Positions 47,442-59,120 of a DNA stretch of 64,000 nt are shown piece after piece. A program made the translations under genes and the position numbers. Every line of letters begins with the position of its first letter. Position 1 is the stretch's first letter. The notes beneath the pieces were generated by a model, which worked only from the letters and a program-made list of their open reading frames with translations, searched no databases and was not told where the DNA came from. Source of the DNA: Scleromitrula shiraiana (Eukaryota; Ascomycota; Leotiomycetes; Helotiales; Sclerotiniaceae); assembly GCA_028455995.1 (NCBI GenBank), contig JABELC010000006.1, positions 1,612,001-1,676,000 on the forward strand, read 5' to 3'.

Positions 47442-48416
47442 AGTAGTAGTAGTAGTAAAGAATATACTACTAGTAGTAGTAGTAATATTAAAAGATCTTT
47501 CAACTTGAAGTTATTATAATAAAGGATTTTTATTATGATAAAAAAAATTTATTCTATTAACTTGAATATTAATGAACTTGGACTTCAAGTTGTATAGTAT
47601 ATAGTATTCGATATAACTTATCATGATATAATATAATTAAATTAGATTTTACTAGATTTATACATACTAGTAACTTGAACTTGCTTGAAGTTGAAAAAAA
47701 TATTTTTTCCGAGTTCGAGTTTAACTTGAAATTAACTATCATATATTTAATTATAAAAATCACTGGCATTTATTTATTACTAGTAGTATTATTATTCTTC
47801 AAGTTGATCATTAAGCTTAAATACTAGTACTTAGTAGTACTCTTTTATATTAATTATTTAATATTGATTTCAAGTTTAAGTTCAATTTAGTCTTTCAAGT
47901 TATATCAACTTGAAGTTCTAAGATTAATAATTACTTTAAGTTGAAGATCATCATGATCTACTAGTAGTATACTAGTAATATAAATATTACTATTATATTT
48001 TTATATAATATTTATCTTTTATCTTCAAGATTTTTATTATATAAAATTTATAACTTGAAAATCTTTTATTTTTTATGTTTATAAAACTTTATTATTCCAG
48101 TATTATAAAATTTAATATTGAAATTTTTATTAATATGAATTCTTAGAATTATTACTACTAGTAGTAATTTTAATATTCAAATTATTTATTTTAATCATTA
48201 TAAAGATATATTATTAATTTCAAGTTAAATCTATGTTAATTAAATAAAATTATATATATTTAATGATAAGAAACTTGAAAGAAATCAAATCATTCAAGTT
48301 TATAAAATTAATCAAATTTAATATTAATTTAAAAAATAGTACTAATTTGAACTTCAAAAAAGTTTTTTTTAAACTTGAATACTACTAGTAGTAGTAGTAG
48401 TAGTACTAGTAGTAGT
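47442..48416. repeat. TAG trinucleotide arrays, several blocks
   Basis: Blocks of TAG/CTA repeats occur near 47442-47485, 47960, 48160 and 48380-48416. They alternate with AACTTGAA-type motifs and unstructured AT sequence. Confidence 0.8.
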
Positions 48417-48499
48417 AACTTGAAATATTTGATTTAGTAGTATTAATATAATTAAAATATTTAATAGTATCATTAAATACTTGATATTATAAACTTGAA
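47502..48499. repeat. Dispersed AACTTGAA/TTCAAGTT array
   Basis: I count sixteen exact copies in 998 bp. AACTTGAA starts at 47502, 47559, 47672, 47723, 47907, 48052, 48272, 48372, 48417 and 48492. TTCAAGTT starts at 47584, 47798, 47869, 47894, 48219 and 48293. Partial copies occur as well. Copies lie on both strands and are irregularly spaced. Confidence 0.85.
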
Positions 48500-48980
48500 A
48501 CAAAAGTAATTTTTAAATTATCGGAGTAGAGATACTATAACGTATTTAATATTATTATCTTGAGTTGTTTTTGAGAGACTTGTAGGTTTTTGTTATAGAT
48601 TTTTGGATGTTGAATATGAATTTGAACTCTGAAATAGTTCAAAATTAGATGATTCGGAATCTAATACCTTGTGCTTCATCCAGCGAGCTATCGAAGTTCT
48701 GGATATCTGGCAAGTGAAATCCAAGTACTTCGTATAGATGTCAGAAACGAATCGATTTTGAAGATATTCAATATCCATAATCTAAATAAATACTCAAAAT
48801 AAGTTTGTCCAAAATCTATACACGTCCGATAATTTCGATGCTATCAGCTTAGTAAGCATAAAGATCACGGAACATGATTGGTTGATGGTACTACAACATG
48901 ATTTCAAAGAAATATTTCGAACCTTCGATACAGGTATATTCACAAACTTGTCTCTCGAAGGAGAGCCTGAATTTCTACCT

Positions 48981-51900
48981 ATGAATGCCATAGCATTACG
49001 AGCTCTTCGTGTAGCTCATAGTTCCAATTCGAGACAGGCATGTCGAATTATTGCCGGTTCTAGATACCCTCTTTCTCGCCGTCGCGCCTTTCACCGTTCA
49101 GCAATTTCCTACCAAACTCCCGAAACGCCAGAGACAAGCGGTAATGATAGAGGGGAGGAATCAAAACCAAATGAAGATGTGCAAACGCCAGATAACGCGG
49201 CGGTGGATGGTGCGGCCGAAAACGATGCGGCGCGAAGTGTTGAGGATGTAAATCCTCTTCAGAGGTTGAGGGGGAGACTTAATAGTCGTGCTAGATCGAA
49301 TCGAATGAAAGCGGAGGGTTTACCACCTGTACAGCTGCCGGATTGGTTTTTGAGGGATAATGTTAAACATTTTGGGGAGCCACAACGAAGTGGGACATTG
49401 GCAGTGTATTAGTGAGTGCAATTAGTTCTCTAGATTTTTGCAATTGAAACACGATCAGTTTCCTTTATACAAGAAAATTACTGACATTTTTGTGTAATAG
49501 TGGTACCAGCTCTACAGACCCGGAGAAGTTGTTGGAGGATCCAGAGCAGAAGGAGAAAATGGGAGCGGCATTAAAGGATATAATGGATTGCAACCTTGCG
49601 TCAACTGCCGATGCTACCTATAGCGTTCATGTCAGTGTTTACCAAGAAATAATGGCATCTATTAGATCTGGGTTATCATTACGTCCTTCACAAGCAGTGT
49701 TAGATAACAAGAACTTATTACGACCTATTCTCCATTTACAATGTCCGAAAGAAGGGGGGTCTGCTTTCTTGGATTCTATCGTGGAGACAATTGCTACGAA
49801 GTTAGAAGCAGATATTATAAGTATAGATTCGGTAGATATAGCTCAGATTGTAGGAGCATATACCGATGAAAACTTGGCATGGACGGCAGCTAGCACCTCA
49901 CTTCTTGGCTACGAGACTTCGAGAGTGGCGGGCAGATTAGAAGAGTTCGATAAGAACACACTCTCACCTGAAGATGGCGAAGCAGCACCGGAATCACAAC
50001 AAGAGAAACCGTATGGGGCTTTGGGGGGACTTCCTTATACCTCTGCAAATGCCATGGAAGTACGAAAGAAGATTTCATCGATATTCAGTGCACTTACTGA
50101 TAAATTTGCACAAAGAGCCAACATGGGTAATCAGCGTCCAGATGATGCGCCCATGCAATTCGCCGTTATAAATGAACCAGAACCTTTACCTGTAAAGCAA
50201 GCGGCAACGAGGGGTGGTAATGATCCTTGGAATGATTTAAAAACAACGAACTTACTCGATCATTTAATAAGAGGGGCAGAACTGAAACGCGAATCAAGTA
50301 CTGACCCTTCGCCTCTGGAAGAATCGAAACCTAGGGATCTCATTATACAAGTTAAGGACTTCCAAGATTTGAACAAAACAGATGGGAGGGGCATAATCGA
50401 AAAACTCCAAGCTATCGTCACCAAGAAATGGCAATCTGGGCACAATATAATGATTGTCGGTACTACTGCTTTAGAACAGGGAGTAGCTCCTATAGCAAGA
50501 TCTGATATTAATGATCTTCAGTCTGACGTGGTAGAAGGTCAAAAAAGGACAATCTACGTACCTCATGATAGAAGAGAGGAGCAAGATACGGCCTTCGCGA
50601 ATGACGACAAAGCTCGAATCTCACAGTTCAATGTACGACATATTCAAGATATGATAACCAAACTCGCAGGCGAAAGATCCATCACTGTGGATATATTAAA
50701 AGATATGGATCCTGCAATCCTTGAACAATTACAAGATAGGGTCTGGACGTATTCACGTGTACACAGACTTTCAATAGCAATCTTTGGACTTGAGAATCAA
50801 TTGGAGGTGGTAGACGGTCCAGTATTTGCTAGAGCTCTCGCCCTGCTCAAGGAAAGCGATGAGGCAAAATTCGCATGGGGTGAAGCAGAACTCAAACAGG
50901 AAGATGCCGATGTGAACAATATGATAGATGAGATGGATTCGAGTAGCAATTCCAAGAATATAACCAAAGACGAACTCAAGCAGATACGGAAAAACTGCAA
51001 TTTTCATGAGAAAAGGCTCCTTAGCGGTGTGGTTGTTCCTTCGGATATTAATACCAATTTCTCAGATGTTCATTCACCAAAGGAGACGGTGGATGCACTT
51101 AAAACCCTTACAAGTTTATCGTTATTGAGACCTGAAGCTTTTACCTACGGTGTACTTGCCACTGATAAGATTCCTGGATTACTTCTTTATGGACCACCTG
51201 GAACCGGTAAAACGCTATTGGCAAAAGCCGTAGCCAAAGAAAGCGGCGCAACTGTACTTGAAATCAGCGGTGCCGAAGTAAACGACATGTACGTTGGTGA
51301 GGGCGAGAAAAACGTTCGAGCAATCTTCTCTCTAGCTAAGAAACTTTCTCCGTGCATCGTTTTCATCGACGAAGGAGACGCCATATTTGCCGCTCGTGGA
51401 GATTCCAGTAAACGTTCCTCAACACATAGAGAACTTATCAATCAATTTCTACGAGAATGGGATGGTATGAACGCTCTAGGTGCATTTATCATGGTAGCTA
51501 CGAACCGACCATTCGATCTCGACGAAGCTGTTTTGCGTCGTCTCCCAAGAAGACTTCTCGTTGATCTACCTACCGAGAAAGATAGACAAGCTATCCTTAA
51601 AATCCATCTCAAAGATGAAATTCTCGATGATTCGGTCTCCCTTGAGAAATTAGCTACAGATACACCATATTACTCAGGATCCGATCTTAAGAACCTCTCA
51701 GTCGCAGCCGCGTTAGCTTGTATCCGGGAAGAAAATGAACTAGCATCGCAACACCAGGGAGAAGAACCTTACACCTATCCCGAAAAACGCACACTTAGTA
51801 AGAAACATTTCGAGAAGGCGTTGGAGGAGATTAGTGCTAGTATTAGTGAGGATATGAGTACGCTGAGTGCGATTAGGAAGTTTGATGAGAAATATGGGGA

Positions 51901-52009
51901 TCGTAAGGGGAGGAGGAAGAAGAGTGCCGCGTTGGGTTTTGGGGGGACGACGGTGGTAGAAAGAGATTCGGAGGCTGTGAGGGTTAGGAAGGAGGTGGTT
52001 GAGGCTTAG
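48981..52009 (+). CDS. AAA ATPase, probably mitochondrial, Msp1/katanin-type domain
   Basis: Exons 48981-49411 and 49501-52009 encode 979 residues. The 89-nt intron has a GTGAGT donor and a GTAATAG acceptor and splits a Tyr codon (VYYGTSS). The N-terminus (MNAIALRALRVAHSSNSRQA, then RRRAFHRSAISYQ) is Arg-rich and acid-free, a good mitochondrial presequence. A long alpha/beta region of about 600 residues follows, then one AAA domain: Walker A GPPGTGKT at 708-715, Walker B IVFIDEGDAIF (D767, E768), sensor VATNRPFDLDEAVLRRLPRR and the C-terminal lid (PYYSGSDLKNLSVAAAL). The ATPase core is closest in pattern to the Msp1/spastin/katanin clade. Msp1 extracts mislocalised membrane proteins, but this protein is far longer, so its role is unknown. 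Confidence 0.88.
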
Positions 52010-52568
52010 AGTTAAGAGGGTGTGATGTGATGGAATGGGATGGGTTAGGATAGAAAGGGACGGGACGGGAAGATATTATATGTACCATACCATATACATA
52101 CCCATTGAGTTATATATTGCAAATAGGAGTTTGCAATTTATTTACCTGCTCGCTCGGAAAGTTATGGATGGATGGATGGATAGAGGGGCGTCAAGGTCGA
52201 GGTCCTTGTTGTTGCTGTATAGTATAATATATGGCTGGTTGATTGCGTGATATCCGGATCGATGGGTGAGGGGTCTGTTTTGTCGATGTGTGTACACAAT
52301 TATAGATATATTTAGGCTAGCAGACGAGTAGATGTAGATTTGAATATGAATATGGGTGAATACAAACAACTTGGCATGGATGTGATAAGGTGAGCGGGTT
52401 CGATGCTCCTGTTCACTCCCGCCGGAATGCTTATCAAAAAATGGAATAACAGTGGAGGATTATTACTCCCTTCAGGATACACGTCGCCTCAAAAACTAAA
52501 AGAAATTGAATGGGATGATAGTGATACTTCTATTCCATACAATAAATATATCTATACTAACTATCTAT
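52010..52568. other. Convergent 3' spacer
   Basis: Spacer between the AAA ATPase (+) and MMS22 (-). It contains a short GGAT repeat at about 52163-52182 and no gene. Confidence 0.65.
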
Positions 52569-55500
52569 TCAAAAAAAGCAAAGCAAAGAACTCTTGTGCT
52601 CTTTAATATCACGTCCCGGAATCGCACCAGCAAGAACCTCCTTCAAATTTTTCGGACCATGTTCAAAACCCAACACAACTTTCCCATGCACATGCACCTT
52701 ATTTCTTCCTTTCGATGCGAGGATTGACCAATTGTCCTGAACCTCCCGACTCATCACCTTGATAGAGTTTTCGTTTCCCACTTTTCCAATGTTAAAATGC
52801 TTAAATCTTAAATCAATATCCTGATTATCATCAAAACAAGTTAAGGCGGCTTCTGCAAAGTCGTCAAAATCATCTAATAATTCATCTAGCCCGCTTTCAA
52901 AAGTAGTGTTATAGTTGAGAAGGTGGGGTCGGCAGGCACGCCAAAATCGACATATTACTGTTATGATGCCTTGGTGGTTGGGGTGTATTGCTTCGATGCC
53001 GTGGCCGTAACGACCATAGAGAATATTGAAGATGTTCAGCATCTGCTGCAATAAAACTCTCGTGTAATTGATAACACGGTCAGATGGTTCCCCATTAAAT
53101 AACAAGCTCGTAAGACGGTTAGAAATCGCTACAAGATATACTTCGCATATAAGCCAAGCGGGTTTATGATCGATTGCAACCTCAAGTGCAGAAGGTACCA
53201 TTTCAGTAAGAAGATACTCTAAGAATTCGTCTTGTCTTGTTGCCTTAGAAATTCTTTTCATATAAATCCGAATAGCGCTTTCTTCGGAATTTTTCTTCTC
53301 GGTCTGATCAGCGCCTTTTTCAGATAACGAATTGCAGAAGCCGTTCCAAAGGTAATAGAACAGTCCATTTCGTGTCGCGGGAAGCTCCAAACAATATCGC
53401 GTTATGCCAGCAAGGTAAAGTTTGGGATCATTCTCCTCTGGCCAGTATTCTGGCGAAATTTCGAAGAAGTAATTGGGCACACTACGGATATCTTTGCAGT
53501 GCGAGTAGATCTGCGAGACAATGGCTTGGACGAATGAAACATAAGTTTTGTGTGCTGCCTTATCTGTGTTGTGCAGCCATTTAAGATGTCGTTGCATGGA
53601 GTCCATGATAGACTGCAGTAAAGTGGAAAATTGGGCCTTGATTGCCTTTTGTGAGAGTTCTCTAAGAACTGACGGTAATGTTGCTCCATTGGAACATGTT
53701 CTTTGAAGGATAATGATTGCGTCTTTGAGAAGCTGTTGATTTCGAGCAGCCGAAGGAGTCTGGTCCATGATCATGTCTAGTTGTTGATCACTCATAACGC
53801 TGTCGCCCACTAGAAAATGGCGTAGCTTATACATTTGATATGTAAGACGATTCTCCCAGTGGAGTAATTGTTGTGGTTTCGAAATCGCAACCATCCACTC
53901 CAATCCAGGATCGAATTTAAACACATTGGTAGTTAATGATTTGACATCTGCGAGTAGTTCACTCAGGAACAATGGCCACGCAAAAAGTGCGGTATTAGAT
54001 TCTTGGCGGTGGGCAAAGACAGCTAGAGGATCAGAATGGTCGAGTTCAAATCTAACCAGGAAAGATACCAATGTTGCCCATGTCTTTATCAGACGCTCTA
54101 TGAAAAGAGATTCAATTGGGGGATGTCCATTAGACAACAGTCTCCGAATCATGTTACAATAATCAGAAGTTATATGCTTGTCGAGCGGAGAAAGATAGTC
54201 TCTTGAAAACTGATCTTGTTCCGCTGCATTCACAAATACATGGTCATTCGGGAATCCCTGGCTATCAAAATCTTCGCCGCTGTCACCTGTGATTGCTTTA
54301 GGCTCAATCATCTGCAGTCGTTGCAAATAATAAGCAAGAACTTCAGTTGCTGATGATATTAGTTCCTGGCCAATCTTGTTGTTGAAAGTGCCATGCTTGA
54401 ACATTTTTGCAAGCATGTCTAGATCGCAATCAGTCACTGAATACTTAGCGGCATGAAACAACTCACCATAGTTAATAGCCTGCTTGAGGGTTTCCGGATT
54501 TGCATACTTCAATACTTCTTTCATGGATCGCGCCACAGCTTGAATAGAGTGCATTGTGCTCTTTCTGTTGGTATTGATATCTGCCTGCCTCATGCTCTCC
54601 GATAAATCCATGGGAGATTTCATTTGTATTCCCGTCAAAGGTTCTAATTGCAAGTAGTAATCCAACAAACTATTGAAAAAGGAGTTCTGCCAGATCAATA
54701 ATGGTCCGTAAGCATCGGCATTAGCTGTAGACTCGCCATTGGACAAGACATATCGGGCAAGATTAGTCCAAGCTCTCAGGTTAATGGAAAATGCTTGGCT
54801 ATGGGAACAATCAGCGGCGACGAGTTTCTGGAGCAAGGTGATGGAAGGTCGAAGCTCGAACGGGGCAGCCCAGTATAGTGTGCAGAGAAGATCATGATGA
54901 TTTCGCAATGATGCCAAATCAGTATAATTCGTGTTTTCTTCCTTTGGGTATTGTCGATCGTGATTCGGCAGAACTCTTGTAACAAGATTTCGGATACCTT
55001 TTCTGTCTCCTACGGTTTCCATATGGTTGATTGCCAAGGCCAACATTTTGAGGAAAATGTGAAAAGAGCGATCTTCCGGTTGAACGTCTAACGAAGGTTG
55101 TGTATCGAGCTCTTCCAAAAATTGTGGCGATTTGTAGGATTCTTCGTTCCGAAGATGGGCCAGCTTCTGTGAAGCAAAAAAGTCAAACAAGACACCTACA
55201 ATTCCACTGCACTTCCACCACCCCCACTTCGACATTAAATGATGACAACGAGCAAACAAAGCTCTAGAGTAATCGTTAAAGCTCGAAGATTGCCGAACAT
55301 TAGTTTTGTAGAGGCAGAATACTCTTTTGACCAACTGTTGCACAAGTGACCAATTATCGAGCAGTTTCTTCTCGTGAATGTCTTTAGTAACGACTCCATA
55401 TCTGTCAAATTCGCAAAGAGGCAGGAGTGTAAACATTGAATACCAAATATTTTCCATTGTATTCGCATCATACACTGAGCTCAATGTTTTACTTCCTAAT

Positions 55501-58500
55501 TCCGAATTCGTGATATCCCAAAATGAAGCACGAGGAATCTTGGCAGCTCCCAAGATATGAAACATAATGACCCATGATTCAGCAAGAAAGTGATCATTTC
55601 TGATACCGTTTTCTCTCACAGATAGGTATTGTAGGTCGTCATATAATTTCCTCACCTTTTCTAAGCTTTGAGAAAGTAAGAGGCCGATGCAAGAACCTGT
55701 AATCTTTTGTAATACGGCTTCGAAATCAAAACTGAATGAGTTTCCACTCATTTTGGATCTCTGCAGTAATTTAAAAGCAAGTATCGAGAACCTAGTCATG
55801 ACTCCGATAGTTTGCTGGATATCTGGGCCAGAGATGATTCTTTGGCCCGATTGAAAACGAGATGAGAAGTCATCAAGTATATGTAACATGCGAGGAAAGA
55901 AGTCGACACAGTCTGTAAGATTCAGACCGCTATGAACATAGTCTACAAACTGATTGACTATCTGAACTAGATCCGGTCTTTCCAACGTGAACTCAGGGGA
56001 AGATGTGGCGGTTATCAACTCAAATATCCGGTCAACGCAGATACCCATCTGCTCAGAGACACTTTCATTCCAAACCCCCCATGCAAAAGTCTCGTCGCCT
56101 AGCTTGAAGGAAATTGCTGGAGTATCGTAAGCATTTTCAAGTTCTAAACCAATTATGGCATCCGCAAGGTGACCACCACCAATGAAGGTTGACTCATGAA
56201 AATATATCCCTGACTGTAAAGGAGATATATCGAAATAATGGGGGTATCTTGTGCCATATTTCCCTAGACCCAACAATTTTCCTGCATCTTCTTCTTTGGA
56301 AACCTGGTCTTGTAAGGGTAAGATTGCCGGTTCACTTGGTTGCCGGTAAAACAGTGCTCCTGTATCAAGACGCCGAGGGAGTCGCTTCCGGTTCCGTTGT
56401 TTGGGAAGATCCTCTATACCAGCAGCAAGATTAGAATCCGCGTCTTCAAAGGGTATGTCAGACTCTCTGGAGGGGAGGGGAACATCGTCATCGGCGAAGA
56501 AACGATTCATCTGAAAATTGTTCTTAGGCATAGGATGTCGATGATGATGGCGATAGAGAGAATCGAGAGCCCTCTTCGATGATTTGAAAGAAGCATATGG
56601 AAACTTGCGAGAGCTCGCTACTTCAGATGCTTCAAGCTGAGCTACTCGTATAGATGGGGCTTCGTGACGGATGTTTGGTTTACCAAGTTGCTTGTGAATA
56701 CCGTTGAATTTTGGCTTTACAGTTGTGGTTGGTAGATAAGTTGCGCTATCTTCGATTGTCACGTAATTATTCATTGATTGTTGCCCGGGTCTTTTAAGTG
56801 AAATGTTTCTCCCAGCTTGTGCACTTCCAACGCTTAATTGGGAACGCTGTTTGATCTGTTTATCCTTCGTCGTAGATAGTGGCACTTGCGATTGAACGTT
56901 ATTAGAAGTCAGGCCAAGTGGGTGCCTAGGGCGGATAGGTAGATGCGGTATATCTCGAGGTTGAATGTCGTTGTTTCTCCAGGCGTGTAAAACAGACTGT
57001 ACATCTGCAGTATCTTCTCGAGTTGCCAGTCGGATATATTTATGTGTTGGACTTTGACGGCCAAGATTCCTTCGGGATCTTACGCGACGAGCAGCAATTT
57101 TAAGAAATTGCGGTACATCAGTATCATAACGGCCAAATTCATTAGTAAAATCGATGATGCTAAGCTCTGGTGCAGGCTTTTTTGCAGGCTTTTTTGGTCG
57201 TCTGCGTTTTGGTCCATGATCAGTGGTCGACAAATGCTCGGTGATTCGAGGTTGACGTTCTCGTTCCTTCCGTGTATAAGAATGCGAATTCATCGCTCGT
57301 TTCGAATTTGGTCTCTTGTGTGAGGTCTTGGCTCGGCGTTTACGGCTTATGGCAGGAAACATGTGATCAATGCGGTCTTCTTCAATAGCATATCCTGAAT
57401 TAACATCCGGAAACATGCTAGTCATCTCAACTAATTCACCATCGTTCCTGAATGGGGCTGTTTGATCTGATGCCTCGGAATCGCTCTCATCGGATTCCAT
57501 GAATGCAAATTGATTTGCTGGTAGGGTCGATGTCAAAGGGCTGCCTGGTCTTCGAATAACTGGGCGGGCAACACCTACACGAATCTCCACTTGATTATGG
57601 GCAGCCTTAGCTTGAACCTTCTGCTCGCGGATGCGTTTCTGTATATGATCAAGCCTGACATGGGACGCTGGGAGTACGTGCTTGGTCATTCTCTGTCGCC
57701 TCTTGATTAATTCGTCTTCAGAAGAGGAATCGGACTCAGAGGCAGAAGATGAAGAATCACTCGAGATTACTACCGGGATCGTATTTTCCACGCGGGGAGT
57801 TGTATCCATTGGTGATGTATGGGTAGGGGTGGGTGATTGATCTAGAGACGGCCGTCGAAATTGTGGCGAGCTACGATCAACTCTTGGGGTAGCTGAACGA
57901 CTGGAAGAGGCCGATACAATGTTGGAAATAGTTCTTGATCCTCGTACATTTGGCGACCTGATAGGCGGAGAATTGGTTGGAGATGATAATGTAAAATCGT
58001 ATATATCTATTTTATTCGTTGTTTTATCAAATTGGCGATGTGCTGGCGATGAAGCAGGATTGGCCAATTTTGGTCGGTTTTTAGCCGTATAGACTCGTTT
58101 CAATGGTCTTGTCTTAAACTTGGACATTGTAGGGTTCTGCTGGTTGACAAAAAGGTCGCGAGGATCTGGAAATTCTTGATCACTGTCACCAGAGCTATCA
58201 TCACCAATCGTCAAAGGTTTGTCTAGAACACTGTGGCTGCCGCGAGTGTCATCTGCTGGAATAGTTGTAGGAAGCCGTGATGGTGAGTTCCTTTCCAAAC
58301 CCGTTGATTGAGTTTCTTCCTCACTCGTATATTCCTCGTCCTCTAAGTCTTGAGAATTTATATCCTGCGATCTAACTTGCTTTGTTCGAATGGTGCGATC
58401 TTCGCTTTGAATTCTAACAGGCATCAAGTCTGACCTTTTCATAAGTGCTTCATATCGTAATTGCTCTAGGGAAAAGGGCTTTGATTGGAGAGGCTTTCTC

Positions 58501-59120
58501 TCCCTGAATCGCCTTTGTGCAGGTCGAGGGGTGATGGCTTCCGAAGGAACTTGTTGTGGCTCGCGAGGACCTAGCAATTCTGCGTAATTTGGGGAAGAAC
58601 TGTTGGTTTGCGAAATGCCAAAAGACGACCTTGGAGGAGATGATAGCACACTAGATGCAGGAGATATAGCTCTTACCCAGCTTGTGGATATTTCATCGTT
58701 GCCTAAAGGAGCATCTGGCTGTAGAGTTTCAATCTCTGAATTGACAGCTTCAGTTTGAATAGATCCTGCTCTTATGTCTGTGTATTCTGGTCTCGCTGCT
58801 GAATTGCTGGAACCTTGTAATGGGTAGTGAATAAAGAATGCATTTTCATTAGGAAGAGGGGCAGAAGATTGGATCATGTCAACAGAAGAAACTTGTGACA
58901 GAACATCATTCTCACCCAGAACTTCCGAGTCCAGGTTCTCCTGTATAGCGACTTCATGATCATTACGGTTAACCAATATATCATCAATATCGTATGAGTC
59001 GATATCTTCACCATCATGCTGTGACTCGGGGCCTAAAGTAGCAGTACTGTCTGAACCTGAATCTGATTCATCATCATCCGAGTCGGGTACCACCCCGATC
59101 TCCTTCCAACTTTTTGCCAT
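52569..59120 (-). CDS. MMS22: Mus7/MMS22 family DNA repair protein
   Basis: A single uninterrupted exon of 6,552 nt encodes 2,183 residues, from ATG at 59120 to the stop at 52569. The N-terminal 900 residues are acidic, Ser-rich and disordered (VPDSDDDESDSGSDS; SSDSSSSASESDSSSEDE), with basic patches and many Ser/Thr-Pro sites. The conserved region begins at about residue 960 (LGLGKYGTRYPHYFDISPLQ, then IYFHESTFIGGGHLADAI) and continues as a long helical array to the C-terminus, matching the Mus7/MMS22 family. Mms22 works with a cullin ubiquitin ligase (Rtt101 in yeast) at stalled replication forks and in homologous recombination. The upstream region shared with the small divergent gene carries CGCG sites. 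Confidence 0.9.
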   Translation of the reverse strand: MAKSWKEIGVVPDSDDDESDSGSDSTATLGPESQHDGEDIDSYDIDDILVNRNDHEVAIQENLDSEVLGENDVLSQVSSVDMIQSSAPLPNENAFFIHYPLQGSSNSAARPEYTDIRAGSIQTEAVNSEIETLQPDAPLGNDEISTSWVRAISPASSVLSSPPRSSFGISQTNSSSPNYAELLGPREPQQVPSEAITPRPAQRRFRERKPLQSKPFSLEQLRYEALMKRSDLMPVRIQSEDRTIRTKQVRSQDINSQDLEDEEYTSEEETQSTGLERNSPSRLPTTIPADDTRGSHSVLDKPLTIGDDSSGDSDQEFPDPRDLFVNQQNPTMSKFKTRPLKRVYTAKNRPKLANPASSPAHRQFDKTTNKIDIYDFTLSSPTNSPPIRSPNVRGSRTISNIVSASSSRSATPRVDRSSPQFRRPSLDQSPTPTHTSPMDTTPRVENTIPVVISSDSSSSASESDSSSEDELIKRRQRMTKHVLPASHVRLDHIQKRIREQKVQAKAAHNQVEIRVGVARPVIRRPGSPLTSTLPANQFAFMESDESDSEASDQTAPFRNDGELVEMTSMFPDVNSGYAIEEDRIDHMFPAISRKRRAKTSHKRPNSKRAMNSHSYTRKERERQPRITEHLSTTDHGPKRRRPKKPAKKPAPELSIIDFTNEFGRYDTDVPQFLKIAARRVRSRRNLGRQSPTHKYIRLATREDTADVQSVLHAWRNNDIQPRDIPHLPIRPRHPLGLTSNNVQSQVPLSTTKDKQIKQRSQLSVGSAQAGRNISLKRPGQQSMNNYVTIEDSATYLPTTTVKPKFNGIHKQLGKPNIRHEAPSIRVAQLEASEVASSRKFPYASFKSSKRALDSLYRHHHRHPMPKNNFQMNRFFADDDVPLPSRESDIPFEDADSNLAAGIEDLPKQRNRKRLPRRLDTGALFYRQPSEPAILPLQDQVSKEEDAGKLLGLGKYGTRYPHYFDISPLQSGIYFHESTFIGGGHLADAIIGLELENAYDTPAISFKLGDETFAWGVWNESVSEQMGICVDRIFELITATSSPEFTLERPDLVQIVNQFVDYVHSGLNLTDCVDFFPRMLHILDDFSSRFQSGQRIISGPDIQQTIGVMTRFSILAFKLLQRSKMSGNSFSFDFEAVLQKITGSCIGLLLSQSLEKVRKLYDDLQYLSVRENGIRNDHFLAESWVIMFHILGAAKIPRASFWDITNSELGSKTLSSVYDANTMENIWYSMFTLLPLCEFDRYGVVTKDIHEKKLLDNWSLVQQLVKRVFCLYKTNVRQSSSFNDYSRALFARCHHLMSKWGWWKCSGIVGVLFDFFASQKLAHLRNEESYKSPQFLEELDTQPSLDVQPEDRSFHIFLKMLALAINHMETVGDRKGIRNLVTRVLPNHDRQYPKEENTNYTDLASLRNHHDLLCTLYWAAPFELRPSITLLQKLVAADCSHSQAFSINLRAWTNLARYVLSNGESTANADAYGPLLIWQNSFFNSLLDYYLQLEPLTGIQMKSPMDLSESMRQADINTNRKSTMHSIQAVARSMKEVLKYANPETLKQAINYGELFHAAKYSVTDCDLDMLAKMFKHGTFNNKIGQELISSATEVLAYYLQRLQMIEPKAITGDSGEDFDSQGFPNDHVFVNAAEQDQFSRDYLSPLDKHITSDYCNMIRRLLSNGHPPIESLFIERLIKTWATLVSFLVRFELDHSDPLAVFAHRQESNTALFAWPLFLSELLADVKSLTTNVFKFDPGLEWMVAISKPQQLLHWENRLTYQMYKLRHFLVGDSVMSDQQLDMIMDQTPSAARNQQLLKDAIIILQRTCSNGATLPSVLRELSQKAIKAQFSTLLQSIMDSMQRHLKWLHNTDKAAHKTYVSFVQAIVSQIYSHCKDIRSVPNYFFEISPEYWPEENDPKLYLAGITRYCLELPATRNGLFYYLWNGFCNSLSEKGADQTEKKNSEESAIRIYMKRISKATRQDEFLEYLLTEMVPSALEVAIDHKPAWLICEVYLVAISNRLTSLLFNGEPSDRVINYTRVLLQQMLNIFNILYGRYGHGIEAIHPNHQGIITVICRFWRACRPHLLNYNTTFESGLDELLDDFDDFAEAALTCFDDNQDIDLRFKHFNIGKVGNENSIKVMSREVQDNWSILASKGRNKVHVHGKVVLGFEHGPKNLKEVLAGAIPGRDIKEHKSSLLCFF

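Larger units (their letters stand above)
46843..48980. other. Extremely AT-rich island
   Basis: No gene is visible in 2.1 kb. From about 47260 to 48560 the sequence is very AT-rich and combines CTAGTAGTAG-type microsatellites with a dispersed 8-mer (AACTTGAA or its complement). Such islands in filamentous fungi are often decayed transposons, but no transposase or reverse transcriptase remnant is visible here. Confidence 0.6.

Noticed and set aside
48882..48980. Upstream extension of the AAA ATPase ORF
   Set aside because: It begins at TTG rather than ATG, and the ATG at 48981 gives a typical mitochondrial presequence.
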